Source: Cyanophora paradoxa
Lineage: Eukaryota; Glaucocystophyceae; Cyanophorales; Cyanophoraceae
Length of the DNA: 64,000 nucleotides
Assembly: GCA_004431415.1 (NCBI GenBank)
Contig: QPMI01000534.1
Span: 1-64,000, forward strand
Direction of reading: 5' to 3'
Below are positions 25,514-35,491 of the stretch, one piece after another (the first letter of the stretch is position 1; each line of letters opens with the position of its first letter). The notes beneath the pieces were generated by a model. It did no database searches. It had not been told where the DNA came from and was given only the letters and a program-made list of their open reading frames with translations. The translations under genes were made by a program, and so were the position numbers.

Positions 25514-26057
25514 CTGGCGCTCGCGGTTCGCCGCGGCTCGTGGGCGCTCGCGCCCCCCTGCGCGTGCGGAGGCGTTCGATTCGTGTTTAAAAATAAAGCT
25601 CCACATCGCTTGCACCTTGGAGAGCTCCGAACTTTGCGGCGCCGCGCGCGCGGTCGCCTTCAAACTTTCTGTGCGAGCGATCGAAGTAGAAGGGAGCGAG
25701 AGCGGCGCCGGGGCGCGCGCGCACCATCGGGGAGGCTGTGCTCCTGCACTGCGCGCTCGAGGACCGACATTTCCAGCAGGAAAGCAGCTAGATCGTATCA
25801 GATGGGGGAGCTTTTCAGAGGAGCCTCCTCCTAGAGGGAAGAAATTTTAAATATAAAGCTCATTTGAGATCATGATCAAGAGGGGAAATGCGGAGGAGCG
25901 CGCGGGAAGAGGAGCCAGGAATCAGAGAGAAGACCTAGAGGTGTGGAGGAGGGGTGGGCGGGGACTAGGGGGGAAGAGGGGGAGGGGCCCCTTCGCAGAC
26001 GCCCCGGGCCCTTGGAACGAGGCACGAAGGCGGGCGAGCTTTGCATTGTTACACCTA
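25514..26057. other. Probable 5' part of the minus-strand neighbour, or intergenic
   Basis: Missing 5' exons and the promoter of the minus-strand metal-binding gene should lie here, but no frame could be assigned with confidence. The 25840-25990 part is purine-rich (GGGGAGGGG-like words). Confidence 0.35.
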
Positions 26058-26508
26058 CAGCCGCTGAGCTACGCGCCGATACAGCAGCGACCTCCCCGGC
26101 CTCGCTGTAGCCGGCAGGCGCCGGCGCCGGCGAGACGCGAGTTTGCCCGGGCCGAGACGCGAGGGGAGACCACAGTGGAGCCGGCGCTCAGCCGCCGATA
26201 AAACGAGGGTCGATTGGGCGGGATCGGCTGCGGGGGTACCGCCGCCTGTCAGCCGGGCGGGGGTACGCGCGCGCGCCGGCGCACCCCGATGCCGCACGAG
26301 CCGTAGCTGCGCGGGGCGGGCAGTCGGGCCGCGCGGGACAAAGAGCGAGGCGGGGCGCAGTGGCGTACCCCAGTGCGGGGGGTACGGTGAGCTTGCGCTG
26401 GCCCCCGACCTGCTCGGCGGTGTGGGTACGGCAATCCGAGATTGGGGTGGCGGGGGTACGCGGCGCGGACCTTCATCGACATAACGCCCTCGTCCCAGCC
26501 CTGCGGGG
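26058..26508 (-). pseudogene. Truncated, broken duplicate of the FKBP gene
   Basis: This segment matches 31918-32401, the 3' half of the intact FKBP gene, including introns. The 30-nt exon encoding GWDEGVMSMK (26500-26471) is identical, and the VGGQRKLTVPPALG exon is kept. The GYGSRGIG exon has an Arg-to-Cys change. The last exon is destroyed: one base is missing after CCCAA and about 20 bases encoding IFDVELL are deleted, so the end is frameshifted. Exons 1-5 are absent. Because introns are retained, it arose by genomic duplication rather than retroposition. Confidence 0.85.
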
Positions 26509-26592
26509 AAGGCAGGGGGCCATTTGTATGTGAAGGCCGAGCGAGAGAGCGCAGGGAAGGCGGGGGGGGGGGGGGGGGGGTACCGGAGCCGG

Positions 26593-28651
26593 TCAGCCGC
26601 GGCGGGCGGCGAGAATCTCGTCCACGTGGGTCTGAAGCCCCGCCAGGCGCCCGTCCCACCGCCGCTTCAGGCTCGCGCGCGCCTTCACCTCGGGCCGCAG
26701 GCTCCGCAGCACCTGCGTGCATGCCCGGCGCTCGGTCGGCAGGGGCGGGGGCGAGGCGGCGCCGCAGCCGCAGCCGCCGGCCCTCCGCGCACCCTGTAGG
26801 GGCGCAGGGCGGCGCTCTCCGAGTCGTCGGGGTCGACCGCGGCGGCGACTTCGAGGCGCTCGAGGGCCGGCAGGGCGGCGATGGCCTCCGCCTCGGCCTC
26901 GGAGAGAGGCCGCGCGAGCACGAGGCCCAGGTCCGTCAGGGCGCGCCGCGGGCCCTCGCTCCGGAGGAAGTCGGCCACCTCCTCGGGGGCCGCCTGCAGC
27001 TCCGAGCCTGCGCCCCGGCGCCGGCAGTGAGCGGGGCGGGGCCCGAGGCCGGCCGGCGCCCCTCGCGCCGCTCACCGTGCGTGCCCCAACGGTTGAGGGC
27101 CCCCAGCCGCAGCCAGAGGCGTGCGAGGTTGGAGGGGCGGGCGAGGGCCCCCGCGAGGGAGCGGAGGAACTCGCCGGCGGCGGCGGGCTCGCGGCCGGCG
27201 TCGACGCGGAGGGCCGCCTCGCGGAGGCCCGCGAGCTCGCCCAGGGCCCCCACCTCGCCCGGCCCGAGCCCGAGCCCGCCCAGGGCCTCCCCAGCCTCCT
27301 CCTCCTCCTCCTCCTCCTCCTCTTCATCCTCCGCCGGCTCGAGCCGCGGGGGGCCCACGCGCAGCGTCTCGACCGCCTCCAGGCCCCGCATGCGGGCCAG
27401 GGCGCGCAGGCCGCCCCCGCCCACCTCGACCTCCCAGCGGCGCGCCCACCCCGAGCGCCGCGGGAAGTCTCCCCTGCGGCGGAGGCGGCGGGCGTCAGGA
27501 CGGCAGGGCGGGAGCGCGGGCAGGAGCGCGCACGCGTACAGCCCGATCCCCCAGTAGAAGGACAGGCTCTTGAGGCTCCTGCCGGCGCGGCCGCCGGCGA
27601 GGGCGGCGAGGCCCCTGCTGACTCCACTGGAGCGCTCGCCGGCGACGAGCAGGCGCTCGAGGTGCGCGAGGGGCGCGAGGGCGGCGAGCGCCTCGAAGCC
27701 GGCCTCCTCGGCCAGCGGGAGGGAGAGGGAGCTCAGGAGGGGGCACGCCGCGGCGATGGCCGCCGCCTCCTCCGCGCCGGCGCCGGCGCTGAGGCCGTTG
27801 AAGTAGAGGTCGAGGGAGCGCAGGGCGCCGAAGGGCGCCAGCGCCGCCCGCAGCTCGCCCGGCCCCGGCCACGGCAGCCGCGGCGGCGGCGGCCGCGGGC
27901 CGCCCCACTCGCCGAGGGCCAGCCAGTCGTGGCTAGGGTCGGACCGCTGCGACCAGGCCGCGGAGCTCAGGTGCCCCGCGATGCCGATGCTGAGGCCCTC
28001 AAGCGCGCTGGGCTCCCCTTCCGGCCGCTGCAGCGCCCGCAGCGCTCCGACCAGGAAGGAGCGCACGAGGTCCCCGTCGCGGCCGGGGTCTGGATCCGCG
28101 CAGATCCCGCTCCCCTCGTAGAGCTCCACGGACACCTCGCGCGGCTGCTGCGCGGCGCCGCCGCGGCGGCTGCAGCCGCGGGTGTAGGCGGCCAGGAGCT
28201 CGCACGCCGCTGCCACCGTGCGCCGGTTTCTCTCCGCTGCCGCTGCGCCGCTCTCCGCGGGCTGCGTGGCCGCTGCGCCGAGCGGTCCGTTGTAGAGCGG
28301 CGGTCCATACGCGTCGTTGTACACAGCGAGGCCCGCTGCCGCGGCGCCGGCCTTCAGCTCCATCCGCAGCTCGATGCGCGACCACCGCGTCTCCTCAACC
28401 ACGCGCCGCCATCGCCTATGATTCGACGCGTGAGCGGACGCTACGGCCACTGTAGTCTATGGCTACGCGAACCTGCACACGCTGCGCAGGGGCCAACTCG
28501 CCTGCACCCCAAGCGCCTTGAACACGCAGCTCACGACCGCGTCTGGCAGCACGCCGAAGGCGCTGTCGGCCTGCACGTCGTCCAGAGGCGCGGCGTCGCC
28601 TGGCGGGGCTTTGACCGCGCCCCCTTCCGACGGCGATGCAGCAGACGACAT
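26593..28651 (-). CDS. F-box / leucine-rich-repeat protein 1
   Basis: Four exons on the minus strand encode about 619 residues: 28651-28467, 28415-27076, 27007-26793, 26712-26593, with consistent phases. Near residue 32 is an F-box-like segment, FGVLPDAVVSCVFKALG, followed by LRSVCRFARWRRVVEETRW. F-box proteins use this to bind Skp1 in SCF ubiquitin ligases. The rest is rich in Leu and Ala with repeats such as LRSLDLYFNGL, LSSLSLPLAEE and LERLLVAGE, typical of substrate-binding leucine-rich repeats. A run of ten Glu lies near 27300. The C-terminus is basic. The start MSSAASP was chosen because it directly precedes the F-box. A further small intron in the large exon, near 27490, cannot be excluded. 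Confidence 0.75.
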
Positions 28652-28926
28652 AGGTCGTACTTGCAAGTTGTAAAATTCACTGCAGCTGAGTGAATTGTTG
28701 TCGACCGACCGTCGACGTCGGACATCGACTGGCAGGGCCTGGAATTTGGCTGGAAGCACTGCCCGGGTACAAGGCCACATGACCAACCTGAGCGGCCCCC
28801 ACAGCACTCGGCAACGGCCGCTAGCTCCCACCGCTCATCGTTGATCTGCTCCCACAGCACTCGGCAACGGCCGAGGTGCGTTGATCCCCGGGCGTTGATC
28901 CGCGAGAACACGCCGGCAACCACCGA
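28652..28926. promoter_or_regulatory. Shared head-to-head promoter of two F-box genes
   Basis: 275 bp separate the two start codons. A 23-bp sequence beginning CCCACAGCACTCGGCAACGG occurs twice, near 28799 and 28852. GCGTTGATC also occurs twice, near 28878 and 28893. These direct repeats are plausible protein-binding sites. No TATA box is evident. Confidence 0.45.
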
Positions 28927-31097
28927 ATGTCTCTCAAGCGCCAGCTCGAGAACGAGAACGAGACATCAGAGCTCGCGGAGAAAGAGGCCGCGCGTGTATG
29001 CTCGCCCCGATCGACGGACAGCGATGCCTCGGCGATTGACGACCCGGGCGCCAAGCGCCCCCGGCCAAGCGCCGGATCGAGTAGGTTAGGACGCGCCGAA
29101 TGCTGCGCGTCTCTGTCCGTGTCCGGCTGACCTCTCGGAGCTCAGCAGCGCAGCCGATCCGAGCGCTCACTCGGAGCTCAGCAGCGCAGCCGATCCGAGC
29201 GCTCACCCCGCCGCGGCCGACGCGGAAGCCGGAGGGGATGCGGGAGAGGGGGCGACGCTGCTCGGCCGGCTGCCAACCGAGCTGATCGAGCGCATCCTCT
29301 CGCTGCAAGACGCGGCCGCCGCGCGCCTGGTCTGCCGTCTGTGGCGCGCAGCGATCGAACAAGTCAGTTGGAGCACGATTGAAGTTAAACCGCGGCACGC
29401 GGAGACGCTGCATTCGCTCGCGGCTCAGTTGCAAGTGATCACGGATGATCATGATGGCCAGCGGAGCGATCGGCGGTGGATCCGCGTGGCGCCCGGCGCG
29501 ACCTTGTGCATAACGGTGAGGAAGAGCGTGCCAGTCGGCTGCCTGCGCCGATGCGCACCATGACGCGCCGCTTTGCCAGTACAAGGAGGGCGGCGAGTGG
29601 CTCCGGGCGGCCGTCTCCGTCTTGGAGGCGTGCACCGCCGCCTCCGGGCCTGTCGGCCTCGGCGACGTCTGCATCTTTATAATGAGAAGCGAGCCCGAGG
29701 ACACCAGCGCCCCGCCTTCCCGCCTCGCCGATCTGCTCGGCGCTCTCGTGCCGCGCCGCTCCGCCGAGGGCCCCGCGCTGCGCGAGCTGATGATCGTCGT
29801 CGGCTTCCCTTCCTTCGAGGACTTCTTCGCCGGGCTCGACCTCCGCCCCTCCCTCTTCCCGAATCTGAGGGCTCTTGATGTTTCTTGCGTGGGGGATCGC
29901 GCCGACAAGGCCGCCGTCGATGCCCTCGCCCGCGGCGCCCCCGGCCTGAAGTCGGTCCGCCCCCTCTCGCCGCGCCCGGCCCCGCGCCCGCCCGGGGTTC
30001 TCAGACGGGGCGGGGCGTAGCTGTGCATCTCAGTGGCGGGGCCGGGGGCCCTGGCTGGCCTGGCCGCCTTCGGCTCCCTGGAGGACCTCGTCGTATGGAC
30101 AGAGGATGCGGACGCCCCTCGCCTCGCCTCGCGTGACATCGACGCGGCGCCCCTGCTCGAGGGCCTCGCCTCCGGCCCCGCCGCGCGCTCCCTCAGAGAG
30201 TGAGCGGGCCGCCCCCTCCGCTCGCCGCGTGCACCGCTGAGCGCCGAGGCCCGCGCAGGCTCGAGCTCTACGGCGCGAGGCTCTCCCGGGCCGCCCTGCG
30301 CGCCCTGCCCCGCCTCGCCGCCCTCGAGCGGCTACAGGGCGAGCTCAAGGTCCGCCCCGGCCCCGCCCCCGCCCCCGCCTGCCGGCCCGACCGGCCGGGG
30401 CCGCAGCTCGCGCCGGACGTGGGGGGGAGGAGCTGGCGGCCCTCGGCTCCTGCCCCGCCCTCCGGAGCCTGGGGCCCCTCGCGCTGGGCGCCGGCGGTCG
30501 CCGGGACGGCGAGCTGCTCCTTGCGGCCCGCCTCGGCGGCCTCGCGGCGGCCGCTACGCAGTCCCCCTCCCTCGCCCTCGACCTGCGCGTCGGTGCGCGC
30601 CGCCGCCCCGGCCGCGCCTCGCGCGCCGCGTCTCACGCGGAGGCAGCTCTGCCGGCGCCGCCGGCGCTCACGGCGCTGGCCCGCGCCGCCCAGGGGCGCC
30701 TCGCCCTCGGAACGGAGGTCGACCTCGCGCCGGGCCGCCCCGCGGAGGCCGCCGCCGCGCTCGCCGCCGCGCTGGCGGCCGCCCTGCCCCGGCGCCTGCT
30801 TCTCGAGGCCCGCGTCGACGAGGCGGCGCTGGAGGGCGGCTGGCTGGACGGCCTCGCCGCCTTCGCCGCCTGCTCCGCCGGCGAGCTCAAGGTCCCCGCC
30901 CCCGCCGCCGCTGACCCCGCCTTCGTCGCTCAAGGCGAGCCCGCCCGCGGCCGCAGGCCCGGCTGCGCCTGGCGTGGAGTGTGTGGGGTCGGAAGGACGC
31001 GGCACAGGCGGCGGCGGCCCGGGCGCTCCAGGTCCCTTTGGAATGCATCAAAATTGATCGTGAGGCCTGTCGGAACTTCGAATTCGAATTCAGTTAG
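28927..31097 (+). CDS. F-box / leucine-rich-repeat protein 2
   Basis: Exons with secure phases are 28927-29080, 29190-29515 and 29580 to about 29959. Later exons lie near 30016-30199, 30259-30350, 30430-30591, 30647-30890 and 30964-31097 (stop TAG 31095-31097). The first exon is charged and ends in a putative nuclear signal (KRPRP). The second contains an F-box: GRLPTELIERILSL, then ARLVCRLWRAAIEQVSWSTIEV. Downstream exons carry leucine-rich segments (FPNLRALDVSCVGD, LELYGARLSRAALRALPRL, CPALRSLGPLALGAG). The junction between exons 3 and 4 does not phase with the most obvious sites, so that boundary is uncertain. The partner gene on the other strand has a similar design, but the proteins are not close copies. 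Confidence 0.7.
29134..29205 (+). repeat. 36-bp tandem duplication containing a splice acceptor
   Basis: The unit starting CTCGGAGCTCAGCAGCGCAG occurs twice in direct succession (29134-29169, 29170-29205). Each copy contains the same GCGCAG acceptor. Using the first instead of the second adds exactly 12 codons without changing the frame, so alternative acceptor use would give two protein lengths. Confidence 0.8.
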
Positions 31098-32065
31098 CTA
31101 ATATGTCGTATTACATGTGTTTTTAAATCTAGATCTCTTCTGCGTCTCCGGGGTGGCGGATAATTTAAGTTACCTAGCTAAGTTACGTATACCTAGATTG
31201 TATAGGTCCGACGGTCCGTCCAGCGCTAGCCTCATCGAGGGGGCCCGGGGCGAGGCGGGCGGCCGCGGGAAGCCGGGCGGGACGCGCTTCTCGGCCACGA
31301 GGCGGCGGGCGCCCGCAGCGGACACGCGTACGCGTACGCTTAATTTATAAGCTGGCCATGGGCGGCCCCGCGGAGAGCGCCGCGGCGCTGCCGGCGCGTC
31401 AGGCCGCGAGGGAGCTCGAGGCAGCGGACGCGGGAGGGCGTGGCCACCTTAAGCTTGGGGCCCGCGCCGGCGAGGGCGAGGGCGGCGTCCGGGCCGGGGC
31501 CCGCGCGCCCGCCGCTGGAAGCGCTCGCGGACTCGGGAGCTTCCGCAGCGACGAGGCGTCCAGCTCGGGCTGCGGCGCGCGCGGGTGGGCCTGCGGGGGC
31601 CCGCGCGCGTGAGGCCGCTGCCATGATCATGAGCGAATTGTGGTCGACCGTCGGACTGGCAGGCCCCCGTACCGTACCGTACCTGGCCCCGACCCCCAGT
31701 GCTTATAATTAGTTTCCGTACGTATACCCGTCCGTTCAACGGTTTGGACGGAAAAGTTAACGTATATGCATATAAATTGCCCCCGTGATTCGCCCCAAGC
31801 TAAGGCCGCAGTGCCGCGGCATCCCGGCTGAATTGAAGGCAGCACCCCGGCTGCGTTCGAGGCGGACACCCTTTCAATATATAGTTACACGAGCTACCCG
31901 GCCCACCTCAGCAGCCGCAGCCGCTGAGCCGCGTGCTGTTATAGCAGCGCCCATCCCAGCCCTTCGGGGCTGGCTTGCCGGCACCGCGCGGCGGCAGGCG
32001 CCGGCGCCGGCGAGACGCGAGCCTGCCCGGGCCGCCCGGAGGGGAGGCCGAGGGGCCACCGGCGC
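31098..32065. other. Intergenic, one unassigned GC-rich frame
   Basis: Between the F-box gene and the FKBP stop there is a GC-rich Ala/Arg-rich frame on the minus strand near 31340-31630 that resembles no family and may be compositional. From 31918 onward the sequence matches 26058 onward, so it is part of the duplicated FKBP 3' segment. Confidence 0.4.
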
Positions 32066-33258
32066 TCAGCCGCCGATGGAGAGCAGCTCGACGTCGAAGA
32101 TGAGGGTCGAGTTGGGCGGGATCGGCTGCGGGGGTACCCCCGCCCGTCAGCCGGGCGGGGGTACGCGCGCGCGCACGGGCGCACCCCGATGCCGCGCGAG
32201 CCGTAGCTGTGCGAGGCGGGCCGTCAGGCGGGAGCGGGGGCAGCAGAAGGGGCGGGGTACGCACCCAAGCGCGGGGGGTACGGTGAGCTTGCGCTGGCCC
32301 CCGACCTGCTCGGCGGTGTGGGTACGGCAATCCGAGATTGGGGTGGCGGGGGTACGCGGCGCGGACCTTCATCGACATAACGCCCTCGTCCCAGCCCTGC
32401 ACGGGAAGAAAGGAGGTCAATGGAGACGGAGCAACGAAGACCGCACCCGCCCTCCCACCTTGATAACCTGCCGGGGCGTGGTTAGAGATACGAAACGAGG
32501 TTGCAGGCGGTTCGACAGAGCTCGAGGCGCCAGCGGACCATGCCGGTGCCGATCTTGAAGCTGAACGGACGGCCGCGGTCGCGAGACGAGTCGAAGACCT
32601 GAGGGCCCGGGGCCGTCAGAGTTGCGCGGGATAGAATTCGGCTGGGCGTTGGCGGAGAGGGCGCGAGCGCGCCTGGCCGTTCTCCAGGCGCCCGGTGTAG
32701 TGGACCTTCACCATCTGGCCCGCCTTGGGCTGCGCCCCGCTGCCCTGCGCGCCCCGGGCGTGAGCGCCGAGGCGCGGCCGGCAGAGGCGGGCGATCGGGC
32801 AGGCGCGTACCTCGACGATGTCGACGTACTTGAGGCCCGAGTCGGTCGTGACCTCAGCGCCGCCCTCCTCCGCGCGGACCCAGAAGCACGCGCGGGTCCC
32901 GGCGACCAACGCGGTGGCGAGGCCGAGGGCCGCACGGCGGGCGATCGGCTGCGGAAGGCATCGATTAGGCACTGCGATGCGAACGCACGGGGCCGGGGCA
33001 CGGATCGGCCTCGTCGAGCGCGCGCTGAACGGCGGACGTAGGGCGCCGCCTAGCGGACGCTGTACACGATCCAATCCCCTAGCTGCGCACCTGGCCGTGG
33101 AACTCGCACTTGTTCTCGCCTTCGGCACGGACGGCGAAGCGTGCGACGGCGGCGGGCTGCGGCACTCGTTTCGCCGGCGTCGGGCAGACGACGCCGCGCT
33201 CGCCGAGGAAGGCGGAGCGGGGAACGACGACCGGGGCCGCGACGACGAACGCTGCCAT
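32066..33258 (-). CDS. FKBP-type peptidyl-prolyl isomerase, predicted cyanelle thylakoid lumen
   Basis: Nine exons encode 199 residues: 33258-33091, 32948-32811, 32744-32673, 32598-32539, 32467-32459, 32396-32367, 32305-32265, 32206-32185, 32125-32066; all phases agree. The FKBP fold is clear: GQMVKVHYTGRLENGQ, VFDSSRDRGRPFSFKIG, GTGMVIKGWDEGVMSM, GGQRKLTVPPALGYGSRGIG, IPPNSTLIFDVELLSI. Such enzymes catalyse cis-trans isomerisation at proline. The N-terminus MAAFVVAAPV has the Phe typical of glaucophyte cyanelle transit peptides. Residues 57-75 (PIARRAALGLATALVAG) look like a twin-arginine lumen signal. The VIK codons come from a 9-nt exon. The third intron begins with GC. A broken copy lies at 26058-26508. 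Confidence 0.9.
32459..32467 (-). other. 9-nt microexon of the FKBP gene
   Basis: GTTATCAAG, flanked by CAG and GTGGGAGG on the minus strand, supplies Val-Ile-Lys. Without it the protein would read GTGM-GWDEG and lack three residues that FKBPs keep at this place (usually VIK or VIR before GW). Confidence 0.85.
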
Positions 33259-33382
33259 CTTTCGGAGGGGGGGTGGAGAACTGGGGGGGGGAAGGCGGTC
33301 GGGGGCTACACAAAGCAGAAGCGCAACGTCTCGGGCAACGTTGGTCTCGGGAACCAGCGACGACAGCCCGCCCGGCCGCTGG
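33259..33382. promoter_or_regulatory. Head-to-head promoter, FKBP and ankyrin-SUMO genes
   Basis: Only 124 bp separate the two predicted start codons. The interval is GC-rich with a G run near 33283-33291 and no TATA box, so both transcripts must share control sequences unless one start lies further downstream (an alternative Met for the plus-strand gene is at 33491). Confidence 0.45.
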
Positions 33383-35113
33383 ATGGATTGCCTTCGCAGG
33401 CCTCGCAAGCGCACGGCCCTCCTGCCTGAAAGCAGCGCGCCCAGCCGAAGCTCGGAGGTGATTCCCAACTCGGACGAGGAGAGCACGCGCATGGGACTGG
33501 AGGGTGAGTGCAGCGACAACGACGAGGTCGATCAGACTACGGAGGAGCTGCTCATCCCGTCTCCACCGTTCGCTGTGGCTTGTTCCTCGAGCACCCGACC
33601 GGAGCCGACCGACCCCCCTCGGCCAAAGCCGGAGAACGAGCAGCTCTTCCAACGTGCCGATGAACTGCTTTGTGCCGCCCGCGAGGGTGATGTGGACAAG
33701 ATCCGGTAAGCGAGCCCTCCCTACAACCGTCACTCTCGTTAGAGGCCAACGGTACCGCCTGCGCAGCGATCTCTTCGCGCATGTCGGAACTGTCCTCATC
33801 AACGTGAAAGATAAGAACGGCAGGACTCCCCTGATGGAGGTGCACAGCGCTCAAGCGTTCGCCCATGTGCACATTCAACTCACCCGACCGCTCGCGCAGG
33901 CGGCACGGTGTAACCACGTTGAAGCAGTAAGGTATGCAATACCGACGTGCTGTGCTCCATGTAGCACATCGTGCACGCCCACTTTGTCCGCTCACGTGTT
34001 GCGTTCGTTCGCAGGCTGCTGAAGAACCTGGGCGTGGACCTCAACGACGTGAATGCGATCGGAATGACTGCTCTGATGGTTCGCACCTGGTTGCCGAGTC
34101 GCCCGACATCGCCCCTGGACTAACCGCGTAACGCGCAGGACGCCGCCGCCGCCGGCCACGACGATGTACTCGAGTGCGTTGGGCGCTCTTGAACCGCCTC
34201 CTCGCGCGTCTGATGGATTGCCGGAACGCGCGACAGAGTTCTCCTGGATCGGGACGCCCAGGTTTTGGAACGATCGGACAACCGCTGCAAGAGCCGCAAG
34301 CGGAAGCGGACGCACGACATGTTCATGAGCGGGCTCGAGTGGAGGTTTGCACCTCACTCCAGGACGGCGCGTTTGGACTCGCGGCGGCGCTGACCGCGCG
34401 GCAGGATATCGAGGCGAGCCGTCGACGTGAACAAGGGGGACCGCTGCCAGCGCACGGCGCTGCACTACGCCAGCTCGCACGGATTCCCCAGCAGCTGCCG
34501 GTGGGCCTCCCGCCCGCAGCGCGCCCGCGGCGGCCCCGCCGACGCGCCGGCAGGCTGCTGCTGGAGGCGGGGGCGGACCTCACGGCGCCGGACGTGCACG
34601 GGCGCACGGCGGCCTCGCTGGCGTGCAGCTACGGCCACGCCGACGTCTTCGCGGTGCGCGCCGCCGCGGTCGCCGCGGCCTTCTTCGAGCTGACGCGGCG
34701 CGCAGCTGCTGAGGGAGTTCGGGAGCAAGGTGCCGGTGTCGGGCCTGAGGCACCCGGAGAAGGACCTGTGCGTGATCAACGAGGGGCGGCAGCCGATCTA
34801 CTTCCGCATCAAGCGCATCCGCCCGCTCAGCCGCCTCATCGACGCCTACTGCCTGCGCCAGGCCGAGATCAACAAGGAGCACCCGCTCGGGCAGGTGCGC
34901 CGGCCCCGTCGAGCCCCCCGCGCCGCCCGATCGGGCCTGAGCGGCGGCGGCGGGGGCGCGCAGGTCGATTTCTGGTTCGCGGGCGTGCGGATGCTCCCGT
35001 TCCACAGCGTGGAGATGCTGCAGACGGGCGAGGAGTCGGACATCTACGTCACGGCGCCCGGCGAGGAGCCCCCGGCGCCGCACCCGGCCGCCGCCGCCTC
35101 CTCGTCCCTGTAG
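33383..35113 (+). CDS. Ankyrin-repeat protein with C-terminal SUMO-like domain
   Basis: Ten exons encode 389 residues: 33383-33705, 33767-33839, 33900-33931, 34015-34078, 34139-34173, 34237-34344, 34405-34500, 34554-34653, 34706-34894, 34964-35113; phases agree throughout. After an acidic, Pro/Ser-rich N-terminus come ankyrin repeats: INVKDKNGRTPLMEAAR, LNDVNAIGMTALMDAAAAG, VDVNKGDRCQRTALHYASS, LTAPDVHGRTAASLACSYG. A basic stretch (KSRKRTHD) interrupts them. The last two exons form a SUMO/Rad60-type ubiquitin-like fold: DLCVINEGRQPIYFRIKR, then PLSRLIDAYCLRQ, FWFAGVRMLPFHS and SDIYVTAP. The tail has no Gly-Gly, so it cannot be conjugated like SUMO and probably mediates binding. The family assignment of the C-terminal domain is by pattern only. 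Confidence 0.8.
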
Positions 35114-35491
35114 AGCCCAGGAGCCCTCCGAGGGCTCGGGCACGTAGGCAGGTCGCAGATCGCACGGGGCGCCGAGACGGCTGGCAGCAGGGTCCTTAGG
35201 AAGGGTAGCGACAACAGTAGCTTAGGCGTGAGCTCTTGATTTTGCAGTTTTTTCCTCTCTCTGGAGCAGTTAACGTTGCTCCTGAACTTCAGATCGGCCC
35301 TCCTGGCCCCCGGGCACAAGCACGAGATCTAGACGCCGACCGCTCGGCATCGGGCGCCGCTCAATGAATGAATGATAATGTACAGGTCCATTAAAGTACA
35401 AACATCGGGAAAGCGCAACCACACTGGTACTAAGCGTAAGCTACTCGCTATAGCTGGCGCTGAGCCAAGCCCGTGGGGGGTACCGGGACCC
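35114..35491. other. Convergent 3' intergenic region
   Basis: This separates the plus-strand ankyrin gene and the minus-strand CbbY gene, which end toward each other. A short TTGATTTTGCAGTTTTTTCC stretch and AATGAATGAATGATAATG near 35364 are the only notable words. No gene is seen. Confidence 0.6.

Noticed and set aside
26020-26100. Possible tRNA on the minus strand (TAGCTCAGCGGC resembles an A box)
   Set aside because: No pairing D stem, acceptor stem or proper T arm could be formed; only the D-arm-like word is present.
26717-28693. A 658-residue plus-strand open frame
   Set aside because: It is the antisense shadow of F-box gene 1, whose minus-strand exons have splice sites, phase and domain support.
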